Positions 56,188 through 64,000 of a stretch of DNA of 64,000 bases are shown piece after piece (position 1 is the stretch's first letter; each line of letters begins with the position of its first letter). The DNA lies in the NCBI GenBank assembly GCA_020444275.1, contig JAHLLG010000001.1, forward strand, positions 1 to 64,000. Direction: 5' to 3'. This DNA comes from Bacteroidota bacterium (GTDB lineage: Bacteria; Bacteroidota; Bacteroidia; Bacteroidales; UBA12077). Below the pieces are notes generated by a model that was not told the DNA's origin, made no database searches, and saw only the letters and a program-made list of their open reading frames with translations. The position numbers and the translations under genes were made by a program.

Positions 56188-57159
56188 ATGCTTTTCAAAT
56201 TAAAGCAAACGTTCTTTATAATTTTTTGTGTGATATGTATTAGTGCATGTAATACCAGGTGGGCAGCAGATAGTTTTATTGCTCCGAATGTGAACAAGGA
56301 ACAAAAGAAAAAAGATAGAGATAAAGCAAAAAGAAAAGCGGAGTATTCACAAAAGGTTGAAAGAGATCGAGAAAAAAACTATAATAAACAAGCTGCAAAT
56401 GCAAAGATTAACTGGGATAGAAATGCAGAGAAATCAAATGCCTGGCGGGAAAAGGAATTTCATGATAAATCATTAACCGATCGAATACGAAAGTTTTTCG
56501 ATAAGTTTAAGCGAGAGCCTGAGCCTAGCAATGGTTTATTTTCTTCCGAAATGAGAAGAGGAAGTAACAAAAAAAAGGATTTGGAACAAGTTGCCAAAGA
56601 AAATGCTAAGAAGAGAAGAAAAGCTGATCAGAGAAGAATAAAACTAGATGAAAAGCAGGAAGCAACGAAAAAGAAAAGGGAGAAAGAGCAGGCTCGAGAA
56701 GAAGAAATAAAGGAAAAAAAGAGGTTAAAAAAAACCAAACAGATTGAGCGACAAAATCGTAAATTAAAACAAGAAAGAGAACTAGAAAAGAAGCGAAAAC
56801 AGCGTAAACTGGAAAAGGAACAAGAAAAGCAGCGCAGGGAGAAAATACGAAGAGAAAAAAAGAGTGAGCTGCGAAAAAACAAAGCGCTAAAAGAATATGA
56901 AAAAGCGCAGGCAAGGCAGCAAACACTTAAAGAAAAAAGAGAATCAAAAAGAGCAAAAGAAAAATTACGCAAAGAGAAACAAAGACAAAAACAAAAGCGT
57001 AAATTAGAGCAGAAAAAAGAAAGATTAGAGAAAAGAAAAGAGAAAAAAAGGTCGAAAAGCATTGCCAAAAATAAGAGGCAAAAGGAAAAGAGGGAAAAGC
57101 AAAAGCAGCGAAAGAAAGAAAAGTTGAAGAAGAAAAGACAACGAAAAAGAGATAAATAA
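56188..57159 (+). CDS. Extremely Lys/Arg/Glu-rich coiled-coil lipoprotein
   Basis: 323 residues. A lipoprotein signal (FFIIFCVICISACNTRW, lipidation at about C21) is followed by ~280 residues dominated by Lys, Arg, Glu and Gln in long charged helices, for example KKREKEQAREEEIKEKKRL, ending RKRDK. The net charge is strongly positive, which would favour binding to acidic polymers such as lipopolysaccharide, nucleic acid or teichoic-like glycans (inference). The acidic membrane protein encoded next may be a partner. No family recognised. Confidence 0.75.
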   Translation: MLFKLKQTFFIIFCVICISACNTRWAADSFIAPNVNKEQKKKDRDKAKRKAEYSQKVERDREKNYNKQAANAKINWDRNAEKSNAWREKEFHDKSLTDRIRKFFDKFKREPEPSNGLFSSEMRRGSNKKKDLEQVAKENAKKRRKADQRRIKLDEKQEATKKKREKEQAREEEIKEKKRLKKTKQIERQNRKLKQERELEKKRKQRKLEKEQEKQRREKIRREKKSELRKNKALKEYEKAQARQQTLKEKRESKRAKEKLRKEKQRQKQKRKLEQKKERLEKRKEKKRSKSIAKNKRQKEKREKQKQRKKEKLKKKRQRKRDK

Positions 57160-57176
57160 AAGAATTTAAGATTGCT

Positions 57177-57671
57177 ATGGATGATATATTTGACAGTCTG
57201 ATATATATAGTTATAACCCTTGTTGCATTTGTTATTTCAGCACTTGGGAAAAAGAAAAAGAAAGCCAGGCCAAAAATTACTCCGGTAAATGAAGAGCCAC
57301 GTGAGCAAAAGAAGGAAAAACCGCTCTTTTCAAATCTTGAAAAACTCTTAAACGAGGAACTTGGGTTTGAAGAAACTCACTATGCAAATGAGTATGAAGA
57401 GCAGGAACAAGTCGATCAGCCAATTGAGGAAGAAAAATATGAAACAGAGCAAACAGCAAAGGATGAAGTTCCAATAGATCATGTTCCACCCGAAATGCTC
57501 GACGATAAGGAAGATATTCCGTATAGCATAGAATATGATGATACTAGTGAAATATTTTCAAAATCAATCCAGGATGCTGAACCTGAGGATGAAAGACAAG
57601 AGGAGTTGTCCGATTTCAATTTGAGGGATGCTATAATTTATTCAGAGATCATCAATAGAAAAGAATATTAG
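57177..57671 (+). CDS. Small membrane protein with acidic tail
   Basis: 164 residues. One N-terminal transmembrane helix (LIYIVITLVAFVISALG) is followed by a KKKKK stop-transfer cluster and a long Glu/Asp/Gln-rich cytoplasmic tail (EYEEQEQVDQPIEEEKYE). Similar small proteins are common in Bacteroidales (from memory) but have no known function. It begins 17 bases after the very basic lipoprotein gene and is probably co-transcribed; opposite charges could mean they interact (inference). Confidence 0.65.
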   Translation: MDDIFDSLIYIVITLVAFVISALGKKKKKARPKITPVNEEPREQKKEKPLFSNLEKLLNEELGFEETHYANEYEEQEQVDQPIEEEKYETEQTAKDEVPIDHVPPEMLDDKEDIPYSIEYDDTSEIFSKSIQDAEPEDERQEELSDFNLRDAIIYSEIINRKEY

Positions 57672-57745
57672 CTTATTTTTATTGATTAACAGTCTGTTAA
57701 GAAAGAATAAGCAATCAGTTATTATGTGATTATAATTTTTTTGTT

Positions 57746-57753
57746 TAAATTTG
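57746..57753 (+). promoter_or_regulatory. Promoter -7 element for greA
   Basis: TAAATTTG matches TAnnTTTG exactly, 86 bases before the greA start; the -33 region is weak. Confidence 0.4.
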
Positions 57754-57838
57754 TAATCACAAGAAGAGTTCCAAAACAATGGAATTCTTCTTTATTTATT
57801 AATAGATGCTGGAAACATTAACATAAAAAGAATTTACA

Positions 57839-58312
57839 ATGGCAAAAGTTTCTTACGTTACAGAACAGGGGTTAGAAAAGTTAAAGAAGGAATTAGAGCA
57901 GCTGGAAACTGTTGAAAGACCAAAAATTTCTCAACAAATTGCAGAGGCTCGTGATAAAGGCGATTTATCAGAGAATGCAGAATATGATGCAGCGAAAGAA
58001 GCTCAGGGTTTGTTGGAAATGAAAATCAGCAAACTGAAAGAAACGATAGCAAATTCCAGGATTCTTGATCAATCAAAATTAGATACTTCAACAGTTCAGA
58101 TATTGAACAAAGTAAAAATAAAGAATAAGAAGAACGGAGCAATTATGGAGTATACCATTGTATCCGATAGTGAGGCCAACATAAAAGAAGGAAAAATGTC
58201 TATTAATACTCCAATTGCAAAAGGATTATTAGGAAAGAAAGTGGGCGATGTTACTGAAGTACAGGTTCCAAACGGAATCATGGAGTTTGAAATTGTAGAA
58301 ATTTCATTATAA
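57839..58312 (+). CDS. greA: Transcription elongation factor GreA
   Basis: 157 residues, standard length. The N-terminal coiled coil (GLEKLKKELEQLETVERPKI, with ARDKGDLSENAEYDAAKEAQ at the tip, including the acidic D and E that reach the polymerase active site) and the C-terminal FKBP-like domain (TIVSDSEANIKEGKMSINTP, GKKVGDVTEVQVPNG) are clear. It rescues stalled RNA polymerase by transcript cleavage. The HIT gene follows 12 bases later. Confidence 0.98.
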   Translation: MAKVSYVTEQGLEKLKKELEQLETVERPKISQQIAEARDKGDLSENAEYDAAKEAQGLLEMKISKLKETIANSRILDQSKLDTSTVQILNKVKIKNKKNGAIMEYTIVSDSEANIKEGKMSINTPIAKGLLGKKVGDVTEVQVPNGIMEFEIVEISL

Positions 58313-58324
58313 ACCACAGATCAT

Positions 58325-58720
58325 ATGGCATCAATATTTTCGAAAATCGTACAGGGTGAAATTTTTTCATATAAAATAGCAGAGGATGAAAATTATTATG
58401 CGTTTCTCGATATTTTTCCTCTGGCAAAAGGACATACTTTAGTTATTCCTAAAAAGGAAGTGGATTATCTTTTTGATTTAGATGATGAAACCCTGATGGG
58501 ATTAACAGCTTTTTCAAAGAGAGTAGCTAAGGCTATCGATAAAACTATTGATTGTAAGCGTGTTGGAGTTGTGGTATTAGGTTTAGAAGTGCCACATGCT
58601 CATATTCATTTAATTCCTTTACAAAGTGAGGCCGATGCATGTTTTTCAAAACCAAAGCTGAAATTATCAGAAGAAGAGTTTAAGACAATTGCTGAAAAGA
58701 TTAGTTCAGCATTTGAATAA
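58325..58720 (+). CDS. HIT-family nucleotide hydrolase/transferase
   Basis: 131 residues of HIT fold: IFSKIVQGEIFSYKIAEDEN, FLDIFPLAKGHTLVIPKKE and the histidine triad PHAHIHLIPL. It cleaves phosphoramidate or dinucleotide bonds of nucleotide substrates; no unique substrate can be stated. Directly follows greA and is likely co-transcribed. Confidence 0.95.
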   Translation: MASIFSKIVQGEIFSYKIAEDENYYAFLDIFPLAKGHTLVIPKKEVDYLFDLDDETLMGLTAFSKRVAKAIDKTIDCKRVGVVVLGLEVPHAHIHLIPLQSEADACFSKPKLKLSEEEFKTIAEKISSAFE

Positions 58721-59032
58721 TATAGCAACCGAAAGAAATTCCTAACATCCGAAATTTTAAAATTTCGGATGTTTTGTTTGTTGCAACTCCGTTAAAATTT
58801 GTTAAAAGAATAAAGAGCTGGAAATATAAAATTTTCATTATCCGTTATAAACATAAAATAGAGAAAATGATTTTCGTTAAAAAAAGTTAATCCCTGGGGA
58901 ATCGGGAAACGACACAATCTCAATTTCGTATACATTAATAAAAGCCGGCCTTTAGCGAAAGTTTGTGGGGAAGAAAAATGTTTAACCTTTCTGTTCTGCC
59001 ATTGGCAGACAGGCCTCTAAAACCCCAACATC
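58721..59032. other. Intergenic region before tonB-like gene
   Basis: 312 bases. Holds the terminator at 58744-58776 and a CTGCC-ATT-GGCAGACAGG hairpin at 58996-59013 that resembles copies at 6821 and 22196. No ORF or RNA gene recognised. Confidence 0.4.
58744..58776 (+). terminator. Terminator after HIT gene
   Basis: AACATCCGAAATTTT (58744-58758) pairs with AAAATTTCGGATGTT (58759-58773), followed by TTGTTTG. Confidence 0.8.
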
Positions 59033-59701
59033 ATGAAAACAAAAAAGACGAAACGCGCAAATTTGGAGAATTATCGCACGATTTTCTTGCAAATTGGACT
59101 GATCCTTACCCTCTCAGCTATTTTTGTTGCCTTTGAATGGAATTCGGCTGTTGAAATGGAACAATTAAATAATAATAATCCAAAAGGTATTGATATCATA
59201 GACTTACCTCCGATAACAACACCCAAAGCTGAAGAAATTAAAGCTAAACCAAAGATTCCTACCGAAAAATTTGTCATAAAGGAAGACCATGTTGATTTTG
59301 TCGATGAGCCATTTCTAATAGACGAAGGAGAATGGACTGAAGTGGACCTCTCATCGTGGGAGGATAACAAGGAAGAGATTGATGAACCTATTGTAAGGGC
59401 GCAATTTATGCCAACATTTCAAGGAGAAGATGGATTATATTTTAGCAATTATATTTCTAAAAAGGTAGAATTCCCTGAAGAAGCCAGAAGAAATGGAATT
59501 ACAGGAACAGTATATGCTTCGTTTGTGATTGACAAAGATGGATCTGTTAGTAATGTGGAAATTTTAAGAGGTGTTCATCCGGTTATTGACCAAGCTGTTA
59601 TTAAAGCCATTCAAAATTCTCCAAAGTGGGAACCGGGAATTAATAACGGAAAATTTGTTAGAGTAAGATATTCGATAGCAATTGCATTCAGATTAGAGTA
59701 A
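59033..59701 (+). CDS. Energy transducer TonB
   Basis: 222 residues: one N-terminal transmembrane helix (IFLQIGLILTLSAIFVAF), a proline- and lysine-containing periplasmic linker (PPITTPKAEEIKAKPKIPTEKF), and the TonB C-terminal domain (about 145-222; EEARRNGITGTVYASFVIDKDG and PKWEPGINNGKFVRVRYSIA). It couples the proton gradient to outer-membrane receptors. It stands alone, without exbB/exbD, 43 kb from the receptor at 14494-16626; several TonB genes are normal in Bacteroidota. Confidence 0.92.
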   Translation: MKTKKTKRANLENYRTIFLQIGLILTLSAIFVAFEWNSAVEMEQLNNNNPKGIDIIDLPPITTPKAEEIKAKPKIPTEKFVIKEDHVDFVDEPFLIDEGEWTEVDLSSWEDNKEEIDEPIVRAQFMPTFQGEDGLYFSNYISKKVEFPEEARRNGITGTVYASFVIDKDGSVSNVEILRGVHPVIDQAVIKAIQNSPKWEPGINNGKFVRVRYSIAIAFRLE

Positions 59702-59725
59702 ACGATTTTACAATTTAAGTTTTAT

Positions 59726-59757
59726 AAGCTGGTCTTAACCGACCGGCTTTTTTATTT
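59726..59757 (+). terminator. Terminator after tonB
   Basis: AAGCTGGTC (59726-59734) pairs with GACCGGCTT (59741-59749, one G-T), followed by TTTTATTT. Confidence 0.8.
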
Positions 59758-59792
59758 CATCAAAATCTCTTATTCACTAATTACAAATTTAT

Positions 59793-59800
59793 TACCTTTG
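59793..59800 (+). promoter_or_regulatory. Promoter -7 element for hflX
   Basis: TACCTTTG matches TAnnTTTG exactly, 32 bases before the start of hflX. Confidence 0.55.
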
Positions 59801-59831
59801 CACACACAATTTAAAAGAGGAAATAGAACGA

Positions 59832-61025
59832 ATGCCAAAATTTATTGATACAGCCCCAAAACCTGAATACGCGGTGTTGGTTGGGGTTATAAATCAAGAA
59901 CAAGATAGTAAACAAGTACAGGAGTATTTAGACGAACTTGCATTTTTAACCGAAACAGCAGGAGCTACTCCTGTAAAACAGTTTACACAACAGGTAAGTA
60001 CACCTAATCCAAAAACGTTTATTGGTGAAGGAAAACTTGCCGAGATAGAGTATTATGTTAAGGATAATGATATCGACATGGTTGTTTTCGATGATGATTT
60101 ATCCCCAACGCAGTATAGAAACATTGAAAAAGCACTTAAATGTAAGCTGTTAGATCGTACCAATTTAATACTTGATATTTTTGCAAAAAGAGCTCAAACA
60201 GCACATGCTAAAACACAGGTTGAGCTGGCACAATATGAATATTTACTTCCCCGGTTAGTAGGTATGTGGACTCACCTGGAGCGCCAGCGTGGTGGTATTG
60301 GTTTGCGAGGTCCGGGTGAAACCGAGATTGAAACCGACCGTCGTATTGTTCGTGATAAAATTGCCCGATTAAAAGAGCAACTTAAAAAAATTGATAAGCA
60401 GAAAGCAACACAGCGTAAAAACCGAGGAAAAATGGTTCGTGTAGCATTGGTAGGTTATACCAATGTGGGAAAATCAACCATTATGAATATGCTTAGTAAA
60501 TCGGATGTATTTGCCGAAAATAAGTTGTTTGCAACACTCGATACAACAGTTCGAAAAGTCGTGATTGAAAACCTACCTTTCTTATTATCCGATACAGTAG
60601 GGTTTATTCGAAAACTTCCGCACAGTTTGGTTGAATCTTTTAAATCAACATTAGATGAGGTGCGCGAATCAGATATTTTATTGCATGTAGTTGATATTTC
60701 ACATCCTAATTTCGAAGAGCATATCGAGGTGGTGGATCAAACGTTGAACGAAATTGGCGATGTGCCGGCAGAAAAGTATATTGTTTTCAATAAAATAGAT
60801 GCATATACGTATGATAAAAAAGATGAGGATGATTTAACTCCTAAAACCCAGGAAAATTACACATTGGATGAGCTTAAAAAAACCTGGATGGCAAAAAACA
60901 ATACACACTGTATCTTTATCTCGGCAAAAGAAAAGAAAAATATCGATGAATTTAAACAATTAATTTACGATAAAGTAAAAGAGATTCATTCAGTAAGATA
61001 TCCGTATAACGATTTTCTGTATTAA
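59832..61025 (+). CDS. hflX: GTPase HflX
   Basis: 397 residues. An N-terminal HflX domain (about 1-190) with ATPVKQFTQQVSTPNPKTFIG and RGGIGLRGPGETEIETDRR is followed by the GTPase domain: G1 VGYTNVGKST, G3 LSDTVGFIRKLPH and G4 VFNKIDAY. It splits stalled or stressed 70S ribosomes using GTP. It has its own -7 element and is followed by a palindrome. Confidence 0.97.
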   Translation: MPKFIDTAPKPEYAVLVGVINQEQDSKQVQEYLDELAFLTETAGATPVKQFTQQVSTPNPKTFIGEGKLAEIEYYVKDNDIDMVVFDDDLSPTQYRNIEKALKCKLLDRTNLILDIFAKRAQTAHAKTQVELAQYEYLLPRLVGMWTHLERQRGGIGLRGPGETEIETDRRIVRDKIARLKEQLKKIDKQKATQRKNRGKMVRVALVGYTNVGKSTIMNMLSKSDVFAENKLFATLDTTVRKVVIENLPFLLSDTVGFIRKLPHSLVESFKSTLDEVRESDILLHVVDISHPNFEEHIEVVDQTLNEIGDVPAEKYIVFNKIDAYTYDKKDEDDLTPKTQENYTLDELKKTWMAKNNTHCIFISAKEKKNIDEFKQLIYDKVKEIHSVRYPYNDFLY

Positions 61026-61032
61026 GAATCTG

Positions 61033-61065
61033 AGACCTAACAGGTTCTGAAAACCTGTTAGGTCT
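61033..61065. terminator. Perfect palindrome between hflX and the surface-protein gene
   Basis: AGACCTAACAGGTT (61033-61046) pairs exactly with AACCTGTTAGGTCT (61052-61065) around a CTGAA loop, in the gap between two convergent genes. A following T-run is weak, so it could be a bidirectional terminator or a dispersed palindromic repeat. Confidence 0.6.
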
Positions 61066-61080
61066 ATGTTTTCAGATTAA

Positions 61081-64000
61081 TTATCTCTTAATAACTTTGT
61101 AAATATCTTTTTCAAAAGAATCTTTTTGAACAATTAAAAAGTAAATCCCACTTTCTAATAAATTTGTATTAATTATTTCTTCTCCGATAATGGTTTTGTC
61201 AATAAGTTTTTGTCCGGCAATATTTGTTAGAATAACATGAAATTTATTCATATTAGACTTGATTCTTAGATAATCAACAAATGGGTTTGGATATATTATA
61301 AAATTGGTTTTAGGAGAATCATAAATTCCTGTTGTACTTAAAATGCTTGCTGTTGTTATCGGCGCCTCATCCAGTGATAATGTATAGTTTGGTTTATCAT
61401 TTCCATCTAGCTCTGCACTGATAATTGTAACTGTGATATTTTCTCCAACCTCCGATTGTGAAAATTCTGCAACTTCGTTTAATAATGAAATATCATCATT
61501 TTCAATGGTTCCTTCTAAAATAAGTTCATTATTATCTATGGTTGCTGAAGTTGTGCCATCATAATCTTTATCTAAGACAGTAAAAGAACCTGAAACAGTT
61601 AATTCTTTTTCAGTTATATCTGCAGAAAGACCCGTTGGTTGAATAAGGGAATAATTTTCTGCATCAGTTCCTTTAATAGTAATTGCAGCATTAACTATTT
61701 TATCTGTTCCTGCATTCTTATCGTTAAATGTACCAGTTAATTCATCTAAAGAAATATCATCACCAGAAATAGTTCCCTCTAATGAAGCATTTATAATTTC
61801 TGCATCAGTTGTGCCGTCATAAACTTTATCAGAAGCACTAGCATTACTTATAGTTAATTCTTTTGCAGTAATATCAGCCATAAGTCCGGTAGGTTGTGTT
61901 AGTGAATAGTTTCCAGCATCTGTTCCTGCAATAGTTATTGCAGGAGTAACCGGTTTATTTATTCCTACAATATTGTTACTAAAATAACCAACTGATTCGT
62001 CCAAAGATACATCATCTCCAGAGATAATTCCTGTTAATGAAGCACCTGTAATATCAGCATTGATTGTTCCATCATATGTTTTGTCAGAAGCGATTGCTCC
62101 ATAAATTATTAATTCTTTTGAGGTAATATCAGCAGTAATACCTGTGGGTTGAGTAAGCCGATAATTTCCCACATCTGTTCCGGTAATTGTTATTGCAGGA
62201 GTAACCGTTTTATTTGTTCCTACATTTTTGTCACTGAAACTACCAACAGTTTCATTTAAAAAAATGTCATCACCGGAAATAGTTCCTATTAATGAAGCAT
62301 CTATAATTTCAGCATGGGTAGTTCCATCATATACCTTATCAGAAGCAGAAGCCCCACTAACTGTTAATTCTTTCTGAGCAATATTTGCGTTTGTTGTAGG
62401 AGAACCCACTAATGAAACGTTATATTTCAATGAATCACTTCCTGAAAGTTGAATATCTGATATTGAAACCGCTTTACCTAAACCAACATTTTTATTGTTA
62501 AAACTTAAAATAACACTATCAATACTAACATTTTCATAACCTGAAACAACATTTTCAAGTATAAGATTATTTGTCAGTACGGATGCCGTTGAATCACCAT
62601 CATAGATTTTGTTATTTGCAGTATAAGTACCACTAAGTGTTAATTCTTGTTGCGGAATAAATTGTCTGGTGTTACCATAATCAGTTCCATTACTATTAGT
62701 AGCATAAGCTCTAACAAAATATTGTTCACCTGGGTTAAGTGATGTTAAATTACTAATGTAATTACCTGTTCCTGTTCCATCGCTTGTTATACCCGAATTT
62801 GATGAAGTAGTTGGATCAGGAATTATGTCCCAAACAATACCTCTATCTGTAATAGCGCTACCTGCATCTTCTGTTATTTCACCACCAGAAGTGGCAGATG
62901 TAAATTCAATATTCGTAATCTCTTTTGTTTTTATTGCAGGCAGGTTTGAAATTCCGCCATCTGTAATTGACCAATTATGTGTATCAATAATATTTTGACG
63001 AGCATTTGCAGCTCCACCCGAAGAATAATTACTATATCCTCCATGAAAAGTTATATCATTGTTTAATGCTTGTTCAGACCAACCAATTAATAGACTATTA
63101 TAGTTATAAGTGGATAATCTAGAATAGATAAACATATAATCCATATTTGTAACCTGGGTTACAGTCCAGTTGCCTAAATCCTGATCAAAAGATGAAGCTT
63201 TTCCAAACATCCATTCCATAGTCGTGACATTACTCACATCCCATTTTCCAATATCTTGATTGAAGTTTGTTGCTGACGAAAACATTGATCTCATTGTTTG
63301 AACATTGCTAACATTCCAATTACTAATATCCTGATTAAAATTGGAAGCACCATGAAACATACCGTACATGTTTTCAACACTACTAACGTTCCATCCTCCA
63401 ATATCTTGATTAAATGCAGAAGCATTGTAAAACATCGTTTCCATATATTTAACCGTACTAACATTCCAATCTCCTATATTCTGATTAAAATTGGAAGCAC
63501 CATAAAATGTGCCTCTCATAAAAAGTACCTTACTTACATCCCATGAACTAATGTCAAAATTGAAGTTTATAGCATCTTTAAAAGTATATGCTAAGGAATA
63601 AATATTAGTAGGAATTCTTGCAGGAACTTCAATTAGGTTAATTGCCCCATTAAATGCCCCGTCAAGGCTTTTTAAACCAACATTGCCAAAATCTATAACT
63701 TTCAATAATTTATCGGCATTATTATAGGAGATTCCATAATTTCCAAAGATTGTGAGTGTTCCTGAAATGCTAACAGAATAAATTCCATCAGTATCATAGG
63801 TATGATCTTTATCTCCTTCAGTATTAAAATCTTCTCTGTTTCCATCTCCCCAATCAACGTTAACATCAACTGTTCCATATAGAGGAAGCGTGATAGTTGT
63901 TCCATCCGATAAATTAGTATCAAATATAAGCACTATACCATCTTTTGTTGTGAACATTTTTTGTGGTCCATAATCAGTACCATTGTTATTTGTGGCATAG
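61081..64000 (-). CDS. Secreted DUF285/YDG repeat protein with type IX sorting tail (5' end outside window)
   Basis: At least 970 residues; the frame continues past the right edge (YATNNNGTDYGPQK upstream of the internal Met at 63957), so the N-terminus and signal are missing. In order: a PKD-like segment (YGTVDVNVDWGDGNREDF), about six ~25-residue BspA-like DUF285 repeats (FNQDIGGWNVSSVENMYGMF), a fibronectin-like region (PGEQYFVRAYATNSNGTDYG), five YDG domains (each starting KVYDGTT or similar) at about residues 440-865, and a type IX secretion sorting domain at the end (FIIYPNPFVDYLRIKS, LESGIYFLIVQ). Predicted cell-surface or secreted adhesin. Confidence 0.9.
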   Translation of the reverse strand, partial: YATNNNGTDYGPQKMFTTKDGIVLIFDTNLSDGTTITLPLYGTVDVNVDWGDGNREDFNTEGDKDHTYDTDGIYSVSISGTLTIFGNYGISYNNADKLLKVIDFGNVGLKSLDGAFNGAINLIEVPARIPTNIYSLAYTFKDAINFNFDISSWDVSKVLFMRGTFYGASNFNQNIGDWNVSTVKYMETMFYNASAFNQDIGGWNVSSVENMYGMFHGASNFNQDISNWNVSNVQTMRSMFSSATNFNQDIGKWDVSNVTTMEWMFGKASSFDQDLGNWTVTQVTNMDYMFIYSRLSTYNYNSLLIGWSEQALNNDITFHGGYSNYSSGGAANARQNIIDTHNWSITDGGISNLPAIKTKEITNIEFTSATSGGEITEDAGSAITDRGIVWDIIPDPTTSSNSGITSDGTGTGNYISNLTSLNPGEQYFVRAYATNSNGTDYGNTRQFIPQQELTLSGTYTANNKIYDGDSTASVLTNNLILENVVSGYENVSIDSVILSFNNKNVGLGKAVSISDIQLSGSDSLKYNVSLVGSPTTNANIAQKELTVSGASASDKVYDGTTHAEIIDASLIGTISGDDIFLNETVGSFSDKNVGTNKTVTPAITITGTDVGNYRLTQPTGITADITSKELIIYGAIASDKTYDGTINADITGASLTGIISGDDVSLDESVGYFSNNIVGINKPVTPAITIAGTDAGNYSLTQPTGLMADITAKELTISNASASDKVYDGTTDAEIINASLEGTISGDDISLDELTGTFNDKNAGTDKIVNAAITIKGTDAENYSLIQPTGLSADITEKELTVSGSFTVLDKDYDGTTSATIDNNELILEGTIENDDISLLNEVAEFSQSEVGENITVTIISAELDGNDKPNYTLSLDEAPITTASILSTTGIYDSPKTNFIIYPNPFVDYLRIKSNMNKFHVILTNIAGQKLIDKTIIGEEIINTNLLESGIYFLIVQKDSFEKDIYKVIKR

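Noticed and set aside
56606-57068. Minus-strand Phe/Leu/Ser-rich ORFs opposite the Lys/Arg-rich lipoprotein
   Set aside because: They are the complement of AAR-rich codons and carry no signal or domain.
63130-63560. Regular ~75-bp repeats resembling a CRISPR array
   Set aside because: They translate into DUF285 protein repeats in an open frame, spacing is coding-driven, and there are no cas genes.

Overview
The window is a low-GC chromosomal segment from a member of the Bacteroidota, most likely a marine or anaerobic Bacteroidales/Marinilabiliales-type organism. This rests on type IX secretion C-terminal tails, TonB-dependent transport, SusD-free but Bacteroidota-style lipoproteins, the TAnnTTTG promoter element in front of many genes, the b-type cytochrome fumarate reductase operon, and two-subunit methylmalonyl-CoA mutase. 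No rRNA, phage, transposase, CRISPR or plasmid gene was seen. Both ends of the window cut through very large secreted surface proteins.

Layout. 1-3235 (minus, cut at the left edge) is a secreted giant with Ig-like and HYR domains. 3802-9504 holds a YiiX-like hydrolase/histidine kinase pair, then pyrH and frr, which are separated by a GH125 mannosidase gene sitting between MITE-like repeats. 9564-16626 is a minus-strand five-gene signalling cassette: TonB-dependent receptor, LivK-like lipoprotein, YfiR-family protein, CHASE8-like hybrid histidine kinase, serine hydrolase. 16712-21724 has a radical SAM/SPASM protein, an OmpA-type lipoprotein, dxs and a glycosyltransferase. At 21826-22275 a tRNA-Leu(CAA) gene is followed by a small GIY-YIG nuclease gene bracketed by copies of the tRNA 3' end. 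22313-32050 carries dCMP deaminase, an S41 protease, a Spy-like protein, an output-less sensor, a TetR/KASIII pair, a hydrolase, a STAS-like protein and an aminopeptidase P.

32192-35636 is the fumarate reductase/succinate dehydrogenase operon (cytochrome b, flavoprotein, iron-sulfur), and 41325-45479 encodes both subunits of methylmalonyl-CoA mutase. Together these two blocks cover the fumarate-succinate-propionate branch of fermentative Bacteroidota metabolism. Between and after them lie a second aminopeptidase P, a CPBP protease, DusB, an LTA-synthase-like phosphotransferase, the DUF6048/DUF6452 pair, LpxH, two tandem TlpA-like thioredoxin lipoproteins (one without its CXXC), RibF, AhcY, a degenerate Rieske-like lipoprotein, a Lys/Arg-rich lipoprotein, GreA, a HIT protein, TonB and HflX. 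61081-64000 (minus, cut at the right edge) is a DUF285/YDG repeat protein with a type IX sorting tail.

The points most worth a second look are the kinase version of a YfiR/CHASE8 module coupled to a TonB receptor, the tRNA-nested GIY-YIG mini-element, the repeats around GH125 that split pyrH from frr, and the paired TlpA-like proteins. All functional calls come from reading motifs by eye; no database search was run.
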